DNA of 64,000 nt. Source: Aphodosoma sp045631465 (lineage in GTDB: Bacteria; Bacteroidota; Bacteroidia; Bacteroidales; Paludibacteraceae). A program made the translations under genes and the position numbers. The stretch is taken from contig JAZQUV010000012.1 in the NCBI GenBank assembly GCA_045631465.1, positions 1-64,000 of the forward strand, given 5' to 3'. Below are positions 18,676 to 27,361 of this stretch, one piece after another. Within the stretch, counting starts at the first letter, position 1, and each line of letters opens with the position of its first letter. The notes under the pieces are model-generated. The model ran no database searches. It worked only from the letters and a program-made list of their open reading frames with translations, and was not told the origin of the DNA.

Positions 18676-18706
18676 TTGTAAATTATTAATTAAAAGCTAT
18701 ATAAGT

Positions 18707-21073
18707 ATGAAAAAATTCTTCCTTTCGTTGGTTACAGCGGCTGCGTTGATGGGCTGTTGTAAGGCTCCAGAGGTTGGTTATCAACCTGACAAATCGGTGT
18801 GTGTAGGAGCTAATTCGCTTACGTTGGTGAATGTAGGTCCTACAAAAGTGTTGACACGTGACTTTGTGGTTGACCCATCGCGTGTTGATTCGGTTACGTC
18901 GGCAGACCCTGCTCTTGCAGTGGCGTTGAGCGAGGATAAACTTACGCTTGACTTTTATTGTGGAGAAGAGATGCACCCTATGTCGTATATTAACCTTTGG
19001 GTGGATGGATTGGCATATGCTGTGCCAGTGCGCAAAAGCGATAAGTTGAATTATACATTCACATACAATCCAAATGGACGCGAGATTGGCCGTATTCAGA
19101 TTGCTGGTCAGATGAACAACTGGGTGCCTGCGTTGACACCAGATTTGACATTGAACGAAGAGGGCTTGTATGAGGTGACAATGTTGCTCAGTCCGGGTAC
19201 ATATCTCTATCAATTGTTGATTGACGGTGAACAAAACCACGATGATACTAACCCTAACAAAGTGGATAATGGTTTCGGTAAATTCAACTCTATCATGCAA
19301 GTGAATGGTAATGAGGCGAAATTCCCTAAATTGTTGACAGACGAGTTGGGTTGTGGTAAATTTACAGTGTCGGCAGAGGCAGCAGAACGCGTGTGGGCAT
19401 ACTGGAACAATGTGGCACTTGATGAGAGATTTGTGACATTTGCAGATGGTAAAATCACAGTGAAAGTGCCAGCAGAAGCAGCTGAATGGACAAAATCGGT
19501 TATCAGAGTGTGGGCATCGAATGAATATGGAATTTCGAATGAAATCCTCGTGCCACTTTATGATGGTAAAATCGTGACAGAAGCAACAACACTTGACCGT
19601 AGCGACAAATATGCACAAATCATTTACTTTATGCTCGTTGACCGTTTCCGCGATGGTAACAAAGATAATAACCGCCCAATGAATCGTCCTGATGTTCATC
19701 CAAAAGCAGACTATCATGGAGGTGACTTGGCAGGTATCAAACAAGTGATTGACGAAAACTATTTCAATAAATTGGGTGCTAATACATTGTGGTTGTCGCC
19801 ACTAAATCAAAACCCATTTGAACCATATGGTTACAATGCATTGGCAAATACTAAATTTGCTGGTTATCATGGTTATTGGCCAATCTCTTCTTCGCAAGTA
19901 GATTGCCGTTTCGGTTCGAACGACGAATTGAAAGAGTTGGTAGCAGATGCACACGACCACCAAATCAATATTTTGCTTGACTATGTGGCAAACCACGTGC
20001 ATCAAGACCACCCATTGTATAAACGTCACCCAGAATATGCAACTCCACTTTATTTGCCAGATGGACGTATGAACACAGAATTGTGGGACGAACACCGTTT
20101 GACAACATGGTTTGATGTGTTTATGCCAACATTGGATATGGGAAATCCTGTGGTAGTGGACATTATGGTTGACTCGGCAGTGTATTGGTTGAAAGAGTTT
20201 GGTGTGGATGGTTTCCGTCATGACGCATGTAAACACGTAAACGAAGAATACTGGAGAGAATTGACACACAGAATGAAATTGACTCGTCCAGAGGGTAACT
20301 TCTATCAAATTGGAGAATCGTATGGTTCGCCAGAGTTGATGGCAAGTTATGTGAATAGCGGTATGCTAGATGGTCAGTTTGACTTTAACGTGTTCGATGA
20401 AGCAACATCGGCATTCAATGGCGTGAGTGGCGGTACAATGCAACGTTTGAGCAACGTGTTGAATTCAAGTCTTAAAGTGTATGGCGCGCACAACTTGATG
20501 GGTTATGTGTCAGGTAACCACGACAAACCACGATTCATGGCATTGGCATCGGGCGACATCAAAGTAGGCGAAGATGCAAAAGCAGCAGGTTGGACTCGTG
20601 AAGTAGGCATCACAGACTCGGTGGCATATGATAAATTGGCTCTCTTACATACATTTAACCTTACAATACCAGGTGTGCCAGTGATTTATTACGGCGACGA
20701 AATCGGTATGACAGGAGGTAACGACCCAGACTGCCGTAGAATGATGCGTTTCGATGGTTGGAACAATAGAGAAGAGGCATTGTTTGGAAAAGTGGCAGCG
20801 TTGAACCACTTGCGTCGTGGCAATATGGCACTCGTTTATGGTGACTATATCCAATTGCATGTAGCAGAACAAACATTTGCATACGCACGTAAATACTTTG
20901 ATAAGAGCGTAGTAGTGTGCATCAACAACAGCACAGAAGAACAAACACTCGAACTCGATGTAGAAGCATTGAACGCATCGGGTTATACAGCATTGTTTGG
21001 CAAAGAATATAAATTAGAAGGCAATAAATTGACAATCACATTGCCAGCATTGACATCAGAGGTACTTTATTAA
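18707..21073 (+). CDS. GH13 alpha-amylase lipoprotein, SusG-like
   Basis: From the ATG at 18707 the protein has 788 residues with a lipoprotein signal (AAALMGC, cysteine 17), so it should be anchored to the outer membrane and may face outward. An early-set/CBM48-like domain (about 115-200, with AGQMNNWVP) precedes the GH13 barrel: LLDYVANH (region I), nucleophile D506 (DGFRHD), acid/base E537 (IGES) and D606 (GNHD). It would cut starch-like polymers outside the cell and feed the upstream transporter and periplasmic GH13. Codon use is that of a well expressed gene. A longer frame from 18608 overlaps the promoter and is rejected. Confidence 0.87.
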   Translation: MKKFFLSLVTAAALMGCCKAPEVGYQPDKSVCVGANSLTLVNVGPTKVLTRDFVVDPSRVDSVTSADPALAVALSEDKLTLDFYCGEEMHPMSYINLWVDGLAYAVPVRKSDKLNYTFTYNPNGREIGRIQIAGQMNNWVPALTPDLTLNEEGLYEVTMLLSPGTYLYQLLIDGEQNHDDTNPNKVDNGFGKFNSIMQVNGNEAKFPKLLTDELGCGKFTVSAEAAERVWAYWNNVALDERFVTFADGKITVKVPAEAAEWTKSVIRVWASNEYGISNEILVPLYDGKIVTEATTLDRSDKYAQIIYFMLVDRFRDGNKDNNRPMNRPDVHPKADYHGGDLAGIKQVIDENYFNKLGANTLWLSPLNQNPFEPYGYNALANTKFAGYHGYWPISSSQVDCRFGSNDELKELVADAHDHQINILLDYVANHVHQDHPLYKRHPEYATPLYLPDGRMNTELWDEHRLTTWFDVFMPTLDMGNPVVVDIMVDSAVYWLKEFGVDGFRHDACKHVNEEYWRELTHRMKLTRPEGNFYQIGESYGSPELMASYVNSGMLDGQFDFNVFDEATSAFNGVSGGTMQRLSNVLNSSLKVYGAHNLMGYVSGNHDKPRFMALASGDIKVGEDAKAAGWTREVGITDSVAYDKLALLHTFNLTIPGVPVIYYGDEIGMTGGNDPDCRRMMRFDGWNNREEALFGKVAALNHLRRGNMALVYGDYIQLHVAEQTFAYARKYFDKSVVVCINNSTEEQTLELDVEALNASGYTALFGKEYKLEGNKLTITLPALTSEVLY

Positions 21074-21081
21074 TTTAAAAG

Positions 21082-21176
21082 TTTAAAATTGAGAGTTGAA
21101 AGTTGTCATGCAGGATTAACTTTCAACTTTCAATTTAATAACTTTCACATTCCAACTTTCACATTTCAACTTCAAA
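21082..21176. repeat. Inverted heptamer arrays GAGAGTT/TTTCAAC
   Basis: GAGAGTTGAAAGTT is followed after 18 bp by AACTTTCAACTTTCAA and further TTTCACA/TTTCAAC units. The two sides can pair, giving a long imperfect hairpin between the amylase and ABC-F genes. Confidence 0.7.
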
Positions 21177-21180
21177 TATA

Positions 21181-22815
21181 ATGATTTCAGCAGATGCATT
21201 GACCGTTGAGTTTGGCGGGACAACACTATTTAAAGATATATCGTTTATAATCAATGAGAATGACCGTATAGCCTTGATGGGTAAGAACGGAGCAGGAAAG
21301 TCGACTTTGTTGAAGATACTAGCCGGAGTGAGAGAAGCAACACGCGGCAAAGTGTCGGCACCAGAGGGTACGATTATAGCCTATTTGCCACAGCACTTGA
21401 TGGTTAAAGACGATAAGACCGTATTTGAGGAGGCAGCGACAGCATTTGCCGAAATCAACAATATGGAGGTGCGTATCAACGAGATAAACAAAGAGTTGGA
21501 GACACGCACCGACTACGAAAGTGATGAGTATATGGCACTTATCGAAGAGGTGAGTGCGTTGAGCGAGAGATTTTATAGTATCGAAGAGGTGAATTACGAC
21601 GCAGATATCGAAAAGACATTGCTCGGTCTTGGATTTGAGCGTAAAGACTTTACGCGTAAGACATCGGACTTCAGTGGCGGTTGGCGTATGCGTATTGAAT
21701 TGGCAAAAATGCTATTGCGTAAGCCTGATTTGATATTGCTTGATGAGCCAACTAATCACCTTGATATAGAGTCGATTCAGTGGTTAGAACAATGGCTTGT
21801 GAATCAAGGCAAGGCAGTGGTGGTGATATCGCACGACAAAGCATTTGTGGACAATATCACAAACCGCACAATCGAAGTGACGATGGGTCGCATCTATGAC
21901 TACAAGGCAACCTATTCGCATTATTTGCAATTGAGAGAAGAGCGACGTCAGCAACAACAACGTCAGTATGAAGATCAACAAAAAATGATTGCAGAGACGA
22001 AGGAGTTCATTGAACGATTCAAGGGAACATATTCGAAGACATTGCAAGTGCAAAGCCGTGTGAAGATGCTCGAAAAACTTGAGATTATTGAAGTAGATGA
22101 GATTGATACATCGTCGTTGAGATTGAAATTTCCACCAGCTCTACGTAGTGGTAACTATCCAGTGGCGGCACACAATGTGGGTAAGGCGTATGGAGAGCAT
22201 AGAGTGTTTGCAGGCGCAAACTTTACAATTGAACGAGGTGAGAAAGTGGCATTTGTGGGTAAGAATGGCGAGGGTAAGTCTACTATGGTGAAATGCATCA
22301 TGCAAGAGATAGAACACGAAGGTGAATTGTTGTTAGGACATAATGTCAGAGTAGGCTACTTTGCACAAGACGAAGCGGCAGGATTGGATGAAGAATTGAC
22401 AGTATTCCAAACAATAGACGAGATAGCCGAAGGCGATATACGTACACAAATACGCAATATTCTCGGAGCATTTATGTTCAATAAAGAAGACTCGGAGAAG
22501 AAGGTGAAAGTGTTGTCGGGTGGTGAGCGTCAGCGACTTGCGATGATAAAATTGTTGTTGCAACCATTGAACTTCTTGATTCTCGACGAGCCGACTAACC
22601 ATCTTGACATTAAGACAAAAGATGTGTTGAAACAGGCATTGCAAAACTTTGATGGCACACTTATTGTGGTATCGCATGATAGAGATTTCCTTGATGGTTT
22701 GGTGACAAAAGTGTATGAATTTGGAGGAGGTAAAGTGACAGAACACCTTGAGGATATTTATGGATTCCTTCGTAAAAAGAATATGGAAAACCTCCGTGAA
22801 ATAGAAAGAAAATAG
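21181..22815 (+). CDS. ABC-F family ATPase
   Basis: The 544-residue protein has two ABC domains and no membrane segments: Walker A GKNGAGKST and GKNGEGKST, signature DFSGGWRMR and LSGGERQRL, and Walker B with DEPTNHLD in both halves, linked by a charged helical linker (RQQQQRQYEDQQK). ABC-F proteins act on the ribosome; whether this one is a translation factor of the Uup/EttA type or a resistance protein cannot be told. It forms an operon with DUF4834 (1-bp gap). Confidence 0.93.
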   Translation: MISADALTVEFGGTTLFKDISFIINENDRIALMGKNGAGKSTLLKILAGVREATRGKVSAPEGTIIAYLPQHLMVKDDKTVFEEAATAFAEINNMEVRINEINKELETRTDYESDEYMALIEEVSALSERFYSIEEVNYDADIEKTLLGLGFERKDFTRKTSDFSGGWRMRIELAKMLLRKPDLILLDEPTNHLDIESIQWLEQWLVNQGKAVVVISHDKAFVDNITNRTIEVTMGRIYDYKATYSHYLQLREERRQQQQRQYEDQQKMIAETKEFIERFKGTYSKTLQVQSRVKMLEKLEIIEVDEIDTSSLRLKFPPALRSGNYPVAAHNVGKAYGEHRVFAGANFTIERGEKVAFVGKNGEGKSTMVKCIMQEIEHEGELLLGHNVRVGYFAQDEAAGLDEELTVFQTIDEIAEGDIRTQIRNILGAFMFNKEDSEKKVKVLSGGERQRLAMIKLLLQPLNFLILDEPTNHLDIKTKDVLKQALQNFDGTLIVVSHDRDFLDGLVTKVYEFGGGKVTEHLEDIYGFLRKKNMENLREIERK

Positions 22816-22816
22816 A

Positions 22817-23077
22817 ATGTTTGGATGTTTATTTATGATGATTTTGATACCAGCGTTATTTGTGTTGGCGTTGGTGTTGAATGTAGTGTTTCGAGTGCTT
22901 GGTTTATTTGTGCCAAAGTCACGAAACACACAGCCTCGATATGACTATGACGAGTCGGAGAATCCGATAGAGGAAGAGATAAAAGAGGAGATAAACGAAC
23001 GCCGTCAGCGTGGTGATAAGATTATTGCCGACGATGAGGGGGAGTATGTTGATTTTGAAGAGGTTGAAGAAGAGTAG
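22817..23077 (+). CDS. DUF4834 family small membrane protein
   Basis: An 86-residue protein with one N-terminal membrane segment (MMILIPALFVLALVLNVVF) and a strongly acidic C-terminal tail (YVDFEEVEEE) with a KEEINERRQRGDK segment, the pattern of DUF4834 of Bacteroidota. Function unknown. It starts one base after the ABC-F stop, so translation is probably coupled. Confidence 0.75.
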   Translation: MFGCLFMMILIPALFVLALVLNVVFRVLGLFVPKSRNTQPRYDYDESENPIEEEIKEEINERRQRGDKIIADDEGEYVDFEEVEEE

Positions 23078-23160
23078 ATTACTCACTTCGTTCGTGATTT
23101 TTACTCCGCTCGGCATAATGAGCAAGCTCTTTCTGCCCTCGCTAATCGTAAAAATATCCA
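23078..23160. repeat. Palindromic intergenic element
   Basis: ATTTTTAC and GGCA on the left pair with TGCC and GTAAAAAT on the right. Motifs such as ACTCACTTCGTTCGTGA and CTCCGCTCGG look like a dispersed element rather than a terminator. A TCCAGATTACAGATAACAG array of the TGTAATC family follows. Confidence 0.5.
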
Positions 23161-23200
23161 GATTACAGATAACAGATATTAATAAATAATTGGTAAATAT

Positions 23201-23650
23201 ATGAAACAAAGAATTTTAACTCTATTAGTTGCAGTGGTGATGGTATTTGCAGTGGTGGCTCAAGTACCTACTACAGAGCAAGCTACTGTAAAAGTTACGC
23301 ATCTAACAAAAGCTGATTTTTTGGCAAAGGTGGTGAATTATGAGAAAAATCCAACAGAGTGGATTTATCTTGGAGATAAGCCATGTTTGATAGACTTCTA
23401 TGCATCGTGGTGTGGACCATGTAAACGATTGGCTCCGGTGTTGGATGAGTTGGCACAAGAGTATGCAGGCGAAATCTATATTTATAAAATAGATACAGAA
23501 AAAGAACGCGAATTGGCAGCAGTGTTTGGAGTGCGTTCAATTCCAACATTGTTGTTTTGTCCGATGGGAGAAAATCCGCAAATAGCACAAGGAGCATTGC
23601 CAAAAGAACAACTCAAAGAGGCAATAGATAAAGTGCTTTTGAAAAAATAA
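23201..23650 (+). CDS. Periplasmic thioredoxin family protein
   Basis: This 149-residue protein has a signal peptide (to about residue 22, VVAQ) and a thioredoxin fold with the redox centre WCGPC in FYASWCGPCKRLAPVLDEL and the cis-proline SIPT. It would act in the periplasm on disulfides or as a reductant. It is short, with no TlpA-type insertion. Its partner is unknown. Confidence 0.88.
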   Translation: MKQRILTLLVAVVMVFAVVAQVPTTEQATVKVTHLTKADFLAKVVNYEKNPTEWIYLGDKPCLIDFYASWCGPCKRLAPVLDELAQEYAGEIYIYKIDTEKERELAAVFGVRSIPTLLFCPMGENPQIAQGALPKEQLKEAIDKVLLKK

Positions 23651-23652
23651 AG

Positions 23653-23682
23653 AAATGAGGAATGAGGAATGAGGAATTAATA
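23653..23682. repeat. Heptamer array AATGAGG x3-4
   Basis: Begins four bases after the thioredoxin stop codon, in the gap before the SGNH hydrolase. Confidence 0.88.
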
Positions 23683-23709
23683 ATTATGAATTGATTTATA
23701 TTTTAGTAT

Positions 23710-24819
23710 ATGAAAAAATTATTAGTTTGCGTATTTTGTTTGTTGTCTTGTGTTATGATATTTGCACAAGAAAAGAAAGAAGAACAGCCATTGCGTTATG
23801 TAGATGCATTGGAGTTTAGAATGATAAATAAAGGCTTTTTTGATACCGAAACGCCTTACTCGCGATTGCCTAAGTATTTGCAAGATTCTATTCGTCCTGA
23901 TTTGTGGGATAGAGGATTGTGTAGTGCAGGTGTGGCAATACGATTTGCAACAGACTCGAAACGAGTAGGTGTGCGTTATCGTTTGCTTAAGAATTTCCAC
24001 ATGTATCATATGGCAGACACAGGCACAAAAGGGGCAGACCTATATATCCGTAATGAAAAAGGGAAATGGGAATATGTGAATACATGTCGTCCGATGGTGA
24101 AAGATAAAGAGACAAAAGAGTGCGAAAAAGTGTTTGTAGATAACTTTGATGGTACGATGCACGAATTTATAATCTATTTGCCATTGTATGATGGAGTGAC
24201 AGAGATGTTTGTGGCAGTGGATAGTACAGCAAATTTGATTCAACCACAAGTGGATAGTCCGCGCAAAGATAAGCGCATTGTGATGTATGGCACAAGTGTG
24301 TTGCAAGGTGGATGTGCTACGCGTACGGGTATGGCAGGTACAAATATTATGCAACGCGACTTGGATTGTGAGGTGATCAATCTAGGATTCAGTGGTGAGG
24401 GTAAGATGGATATGTGTATAGCTAGAGCTATGGCACAGATACCAAATGTGGCATGCTATGTGCTAGACCCAGTGCCAAATTGCACAGAGGGCATGTGTGA
24501 TACGTTGACATATGCGTTTGTTAGTGAATTGCATCGTTTGCGTCCGGAAGTGCCAATTGTGATGGTAGAAGGGCATACATATACATATGCAAAATATGAT
24601 ACATTCTTTAAAGATTATTTGCCTAAGAAGAATGAGGCGTGGTTGCGTAACTATAAGAAATTGAAAAAAGATGGTATAAAGAATTTGTATTATGTGACCA
24701 CAGAGGGGTTGTTTGGATATGATAATGAGGGTACGGTGGATGGTATCCACTACACGGATTTGGGTTATCGTTATTATGCTCAGAAATTAGAGAAAGTGGT
24801 TAAGCGATTTGTGAAATAA
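23710..24819 (+). CDS. Secreted SGNH-type hydrolase with GxDLY domain
   Basis: A signal peptide (MKKLLVCVFCLLSCVMIFAQ) is followed by a beta-rich N-terminal domain with the GADLY motif and a C-terminal SGNH hydrolase: block I VMYGTSVLQGG (GTS instead of GDS, serine nucleophile), Gly block NLGFSGEGK, Asn block DPVPNC, and Asp-His in VDGIHYTDLG. This pair of domains is known from Bacteroidota esterases acting on carbohydrate acetyl groups; the substrate here is not known. A terminator follows. Confidence 0.8.
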   Translation: MKKLLVCVFCLLSCVMIFAQEKKEEQPLRYVDALEFRMINKGFFDTETPYSRLPKYLQDSIRPDLWDRGLCSAGVAIRFATDSKRVGVRYRLLKNFHMYHMADTGTKGADLYIRNEKGKWEYVNTCRPMVKDKETKECEKVFVDNFDGTMHEFIIYLPLYDGVTEMFVAVDSTANLIQPQVDSPRKDKRIVMYGTSVLQGGCATRTGMAGTNIMQRDLDCEVINLGFSGEGKMDMCIARAMAQIPNVACYVLDPVPNCTEGMCDTLTYAFVSELHRLRPEVPIVMVEGHTYTYAKYDTFFKDYLPKKNEAWLRNYKKLKKDGIKNLYYVTTEGLFGYDNEGTVDGIHYTDLGYRYYAQKLEKVVKRFVK

Positions 24820-24825
24820 CTAGAT

Positions 24826-24861
24826 AAAATAGATATTTGCTCGTCAAATATCTATTTTTTT
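24826..24861 (+). terminator. Terminator after SGNH hydrolase
   Basis: AAATAGATATTTG pairs with CAAATATCTATTT around CTCGT, followed by a T-run. Confidence 0.75.
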
Positions 24862-24946
24862 ATATAAGAATTAAACTTTGGCATATAGTTTGCGGTCTAA
24901 ATGATGGAAAAACCAAACAAATCTATTAATCTTAAATTTGAAAATT

Positions 24947-25381
24947 ATGAAAAAGTATCTGTTTTTGATGTTATTGCCAATGGTTATTGGTTTGGCATCG
25001 TGTGATTATCATGACAAAATGGTTGAAACCGGTGATCTGCCTACAAAAACGACTATGTTTATAGCAGATTATTTTCCAGGTTGTGAAATTGTAGCTATTG
25101 ATAAAGACCGTGATTTGGGGACAGTGAGTTACGACGTAGTGTTGAGTTGTGGTGTGAAGCTTGAGTTTAATAAATCGGGAGATTGGACAGAAGTGGATTG
25201 CGAGCCAAATGAGGTGCCTAATGGTATTGTGCCAGATAGGATTTTGATGTATGTGGTAGAGAAGTATGCAGATAATTATATTGTAAAAATCGAGCATAAG
25301 TGGTCTAACTATAAGGTAGAATTGAATAATGATGTTGAATTGGTATTCAACAAAGATGGTGATTTTAAATATATTGATTAA
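24947..25381 (+). CDS. PepSY-like lipoprotein
   Basis: The ATG at 24947 gives a lipoprotein signal (MVIGLASC). Two half-repeats follow, each with a pattern like YDVVLSCGVKLEFNKSGDW and YKVELNNDVELVFNKDGDF, as in the PepSY-like (BLIP-like) family of Bacteroidota. It is probably a periplasmic or outer-membrane binding protein with unknown ligand. The next gene is a tandem paralogue without the lipid cysteine. Confidence 0.75.
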   Translation: MKKYLFLMLLPMVIGLASCDYHDKMVETGDLPTKTTMFIADYFPGCEIVAIDKDRDLGTVSYDVVLSCGVKLEFNKSGDWTEVDCEPNEVPNGIVPDRILMYVVEKYADNYIVKIEHKWSNYKVELNNDVELVFNKDGDFKYID

Positions 25382-25403
25382 TCTTATTTAAATTGATGTT
25401 ATT

Positions 25404-25841
25404 ATGAAGAAGTTATTTTTATTGCTTGTTGTGTCGATTGTAGGTATGGTTCCTATGTTGGCGGATAATGATAAGATGATTACTCGAGAAGAGTTGCCAG
25501 AAAAGGTTCAGATGTTTTTGACTCAACATTTTGAAGGAATAGAAGTTTTGTATGCAAAAGCAGATCGCGATATGGGAGTTGTGACATCGTATGATGTGGT
25601 GTTGAAGGGAGATGTGAAGGTTGAGTTTAATCGTAGTGGAGATTGGACTAGTGTGGATTGTGAAAAGGGTCAAGTGCCTAACGGTGTATTGCCACTGGGG
25701 GTATTGGTGTATGTAGGAAAGAGATTTGCGGGGGCTTATGTAGTGGAGATAGAGAAAGGTTTGAGGGGGTATGAGGTGAAGTTGAGTAATGATATTGACC
25801 TTGAGTTTGATAAAGATGGCAAATTCTTGAGGGTGGACTGA
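25404..25841 (+). CDS. PepSY-like periplasmic protein
   Basis: A tandem paralogue of the preceding lipoprotein: YDVVLKGDVKVEFNRSGDW and YEVKLSNDIDLEFDKDGKF repeat the same layout. Its signal peptide (LFLLLVVSIVGMVPMLAD) has no lipobox, so the two copies should differ in being soluble or membrane-anchored. It ends at a bidirectional terminator. Function unknown. Confidence 0.75.
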   Translation: MKKLFLLLVVSIVGMVPMLADNDKMITREELPEKVQMFLTQHFEGIEVLYAKADRDMGVVTSYDVVLKGDVKVEFNRSGDWTSVDCEKGQVPNGVLPLGVLVYVGKRFAGAYVVEIEKGLRGYEVKLSNDIDLEFDKDGKFLRVD

Positions 25842-25871
25842 GTGTTGCTTTGTCGGATCTTTAATTAAATA

Positions 25872-25902
25872 AAAAAATCCCGCTTGGATGCGGGATTTTT
25901 TA
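25872..25902. terminator. Bidirectional terminator between PepSY-like gene and dapL
   Basis: AAAAAATCCCG pairs with CGGGATTTTTT around a CTTGGATG loop; both strands have T-runs. Confidence 0.85.
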
Positions 25903-25904
25903 TG

Positions 25905-27080
25905 TTATAGAAGTTCGTTGATGCGTCGCATTGCTTCGGCAGTGTTTTCGTAGGTGTTGAAAGTGGTGAGGCGGAAGTAGCCTTCGCCGTACTCGCCGAA
26001 TCCTACGCCTGGGGTGCCGACTACGTAGACATTGTTGAGGAGATAGTCGAAGAACTCCCATGATGACATGCCGTTAGGGCATTTGAGCCAGATATATGGC
26101 GAGTTGTGCCCGCCGGTGTAGAAGATACCTTTGGCTTCGAGTACGTCGGTGATGAGTTTGACATTGCGTTTGTAGTATTGGATATTTTGGTCGGCTTCGG
26201 CAAGACCTTCTGGAGAAAGGGCAGCTTCGAGGCCACGTTGAGTCATATAAGGAGCTCCGTTGTATTTAGTGGTTTGGCGTTGTTGCCATAGGCGAAGGAG
26301 AGATACACCATCGCGAATGAGGTCTTTAGGAACAACAGTGTAGCCACTGCGAACGCATGTGAAACCTGCGGTTTTAGAGAGCGAGTTGAACTCGATGGCG
26401 CAAGTGCGAGCCTCAGGGATGCTAAAGATAGAGTGAGGGCAGTCGGCATCGGTGATGAAACGTTCGTAAGCATTGTCGTAGAGAATCACGGCATTGTGCT
26501 TGTTGGCATAGTCGACCCATGCTTGCATCTGAGCACGGCTAAGGGCTGCACCAGTTGGATTGTTTGGTGAGCAGAGATAGATGAGGTCAGATGGGAAATC
26601 GGGTGGTGCAGGGAGGAAGTTGTTAGCTTCGTTGCACTCGAGATAGATTATTTTTTGTCCGTCCATGAGAGATGTTGCCTTGTAGAGTGGATATACAGGG
26701 TCGGGGAGGAGGACGGTGCATGTGCCTTTTTCGAATATGTCGGTGATGTTGGCGATGTCTTCGCCGATGCCATCACCGATAGTGATTTCGTCGAGGTCGA
26801 GGTCGATGTTGTAGTTTTTATAGTAGCGTTGTACGGCTTCGCGAGCGAATTTGTAGCCGAGTTCAGGTCCGTAGCCACGGAAGGTTTCGGCGTGTTTGAG
26901 TTCCTCCATTGCGTTGATGACAGCGTCGGCAATCATAGGTGCGAGTGGACGAGTGACGTCGCCAATGCCGAGTTTGATGATAGGTTTGTCGGGGTTGGCT
27001 TTCATGAATTCGACGGTGCGACGTGCTATTTCGGTGAAGAGATAGTTCTCTTCGAGTTTTGCATAGTTTTTGTTAATCAT
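25905..27080 (-). CDS. dapL: LL-diaminopimelate aminotransferase
   Basis: DapL makes LL-diaminopimelate from tetrahydrodipicolinate with glutamate in one step, replacing the succinylase branch. The 391-residue protein has IKLGIGDVTRPLAP, the HAETFRGYGPELGYK block, DPVYPLY, NNPTGAALS, YDNAYE and the PLP lysine in FNSLSKTAGFTCVRSGY, all family signatures. dapF lies directly upstream on the same strand and makes the next product, so the pair covers two consecutive steps. Confidence 0.96.
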   Translation of the reverse strand: MINKNYAKLEENYLFTEIARRTVEFMKANPDKPIIKLGIGDVTRPLAPMIADAVINAMEELKHAETFRGYGPELGYKFAREAVQRYYKNYNIDLDLDEITIGDGIGEDIANITDIFEKGTCTVLLPDPVYPLYKATSLMDGQKIIYLECNEANNFLPAPPDFPSDLIYLCSPNNPTGAALSRAQMQAWVDYANKHNAVILYDNAYERFITDADCPHSIFSIPEARTCAIEFNSLSKTAGFTCVRSGYTVVPKDLIRDGVSLLRLWQQRQTTKYNGAPYMTQRGLEAALSPEGLAEADQNIQYYKRNVKLITDVLEAKGIFYTGGHNSPYIWLKCPNGMSSWEFFDYLLNNVYVVGTPGVGFGEYGEGYFRLTTFNTYENTAEAMRRINELL

Positions 27081-27244
27081 ATTTTAGATGTTTAGTATTT
27101 TAGACATGAAGACATGAAGACAAGAATTATTTGATATATTCGTCTGAGTTTAGAAAAACTCTTATATGTTTATTATATTTCTTTTGAAAATATTTATAAT
27201 GACTTCAGTTTTTTTGTGGTGTTGTTACTTTATTTTTTTTGTGA

Positions 27245-27361
27245 ATACACAATGAGAGTGTGTATTTTTTGGGGGGTGCTTGAAGGTTGCTTGCACCTTG
27301 CTGTATCCTATATTTAAATTAGAGTAGTTTTTGGGTGTGGATACACACTGAGAGTGTGTAT
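27245..27361. repeat. Hairpin-core-hairpin element, copy A
   Basis: A hairpin ATACACAATgagAGTGTGTAT (27245-27265), a core TGCTTGAAGGTTGCTTGCAC and TGTATCCTATATTTAAATT (27276-27321), and a second perfect hairpin ATACACACTgagAGTGTGTAT (27341-27361). The last base of the element touches the dapF stop codon, so it may end the dapF transcript. Confidence 0.8.

Noticed and set aside
18608..18706. N-terminal extension of the SusG-like amylase
   Set aside because: The extra 33 codons cover the promoter and a 14-bp duplication; the ATG at 18707 gives a clean lipoprotein signal.
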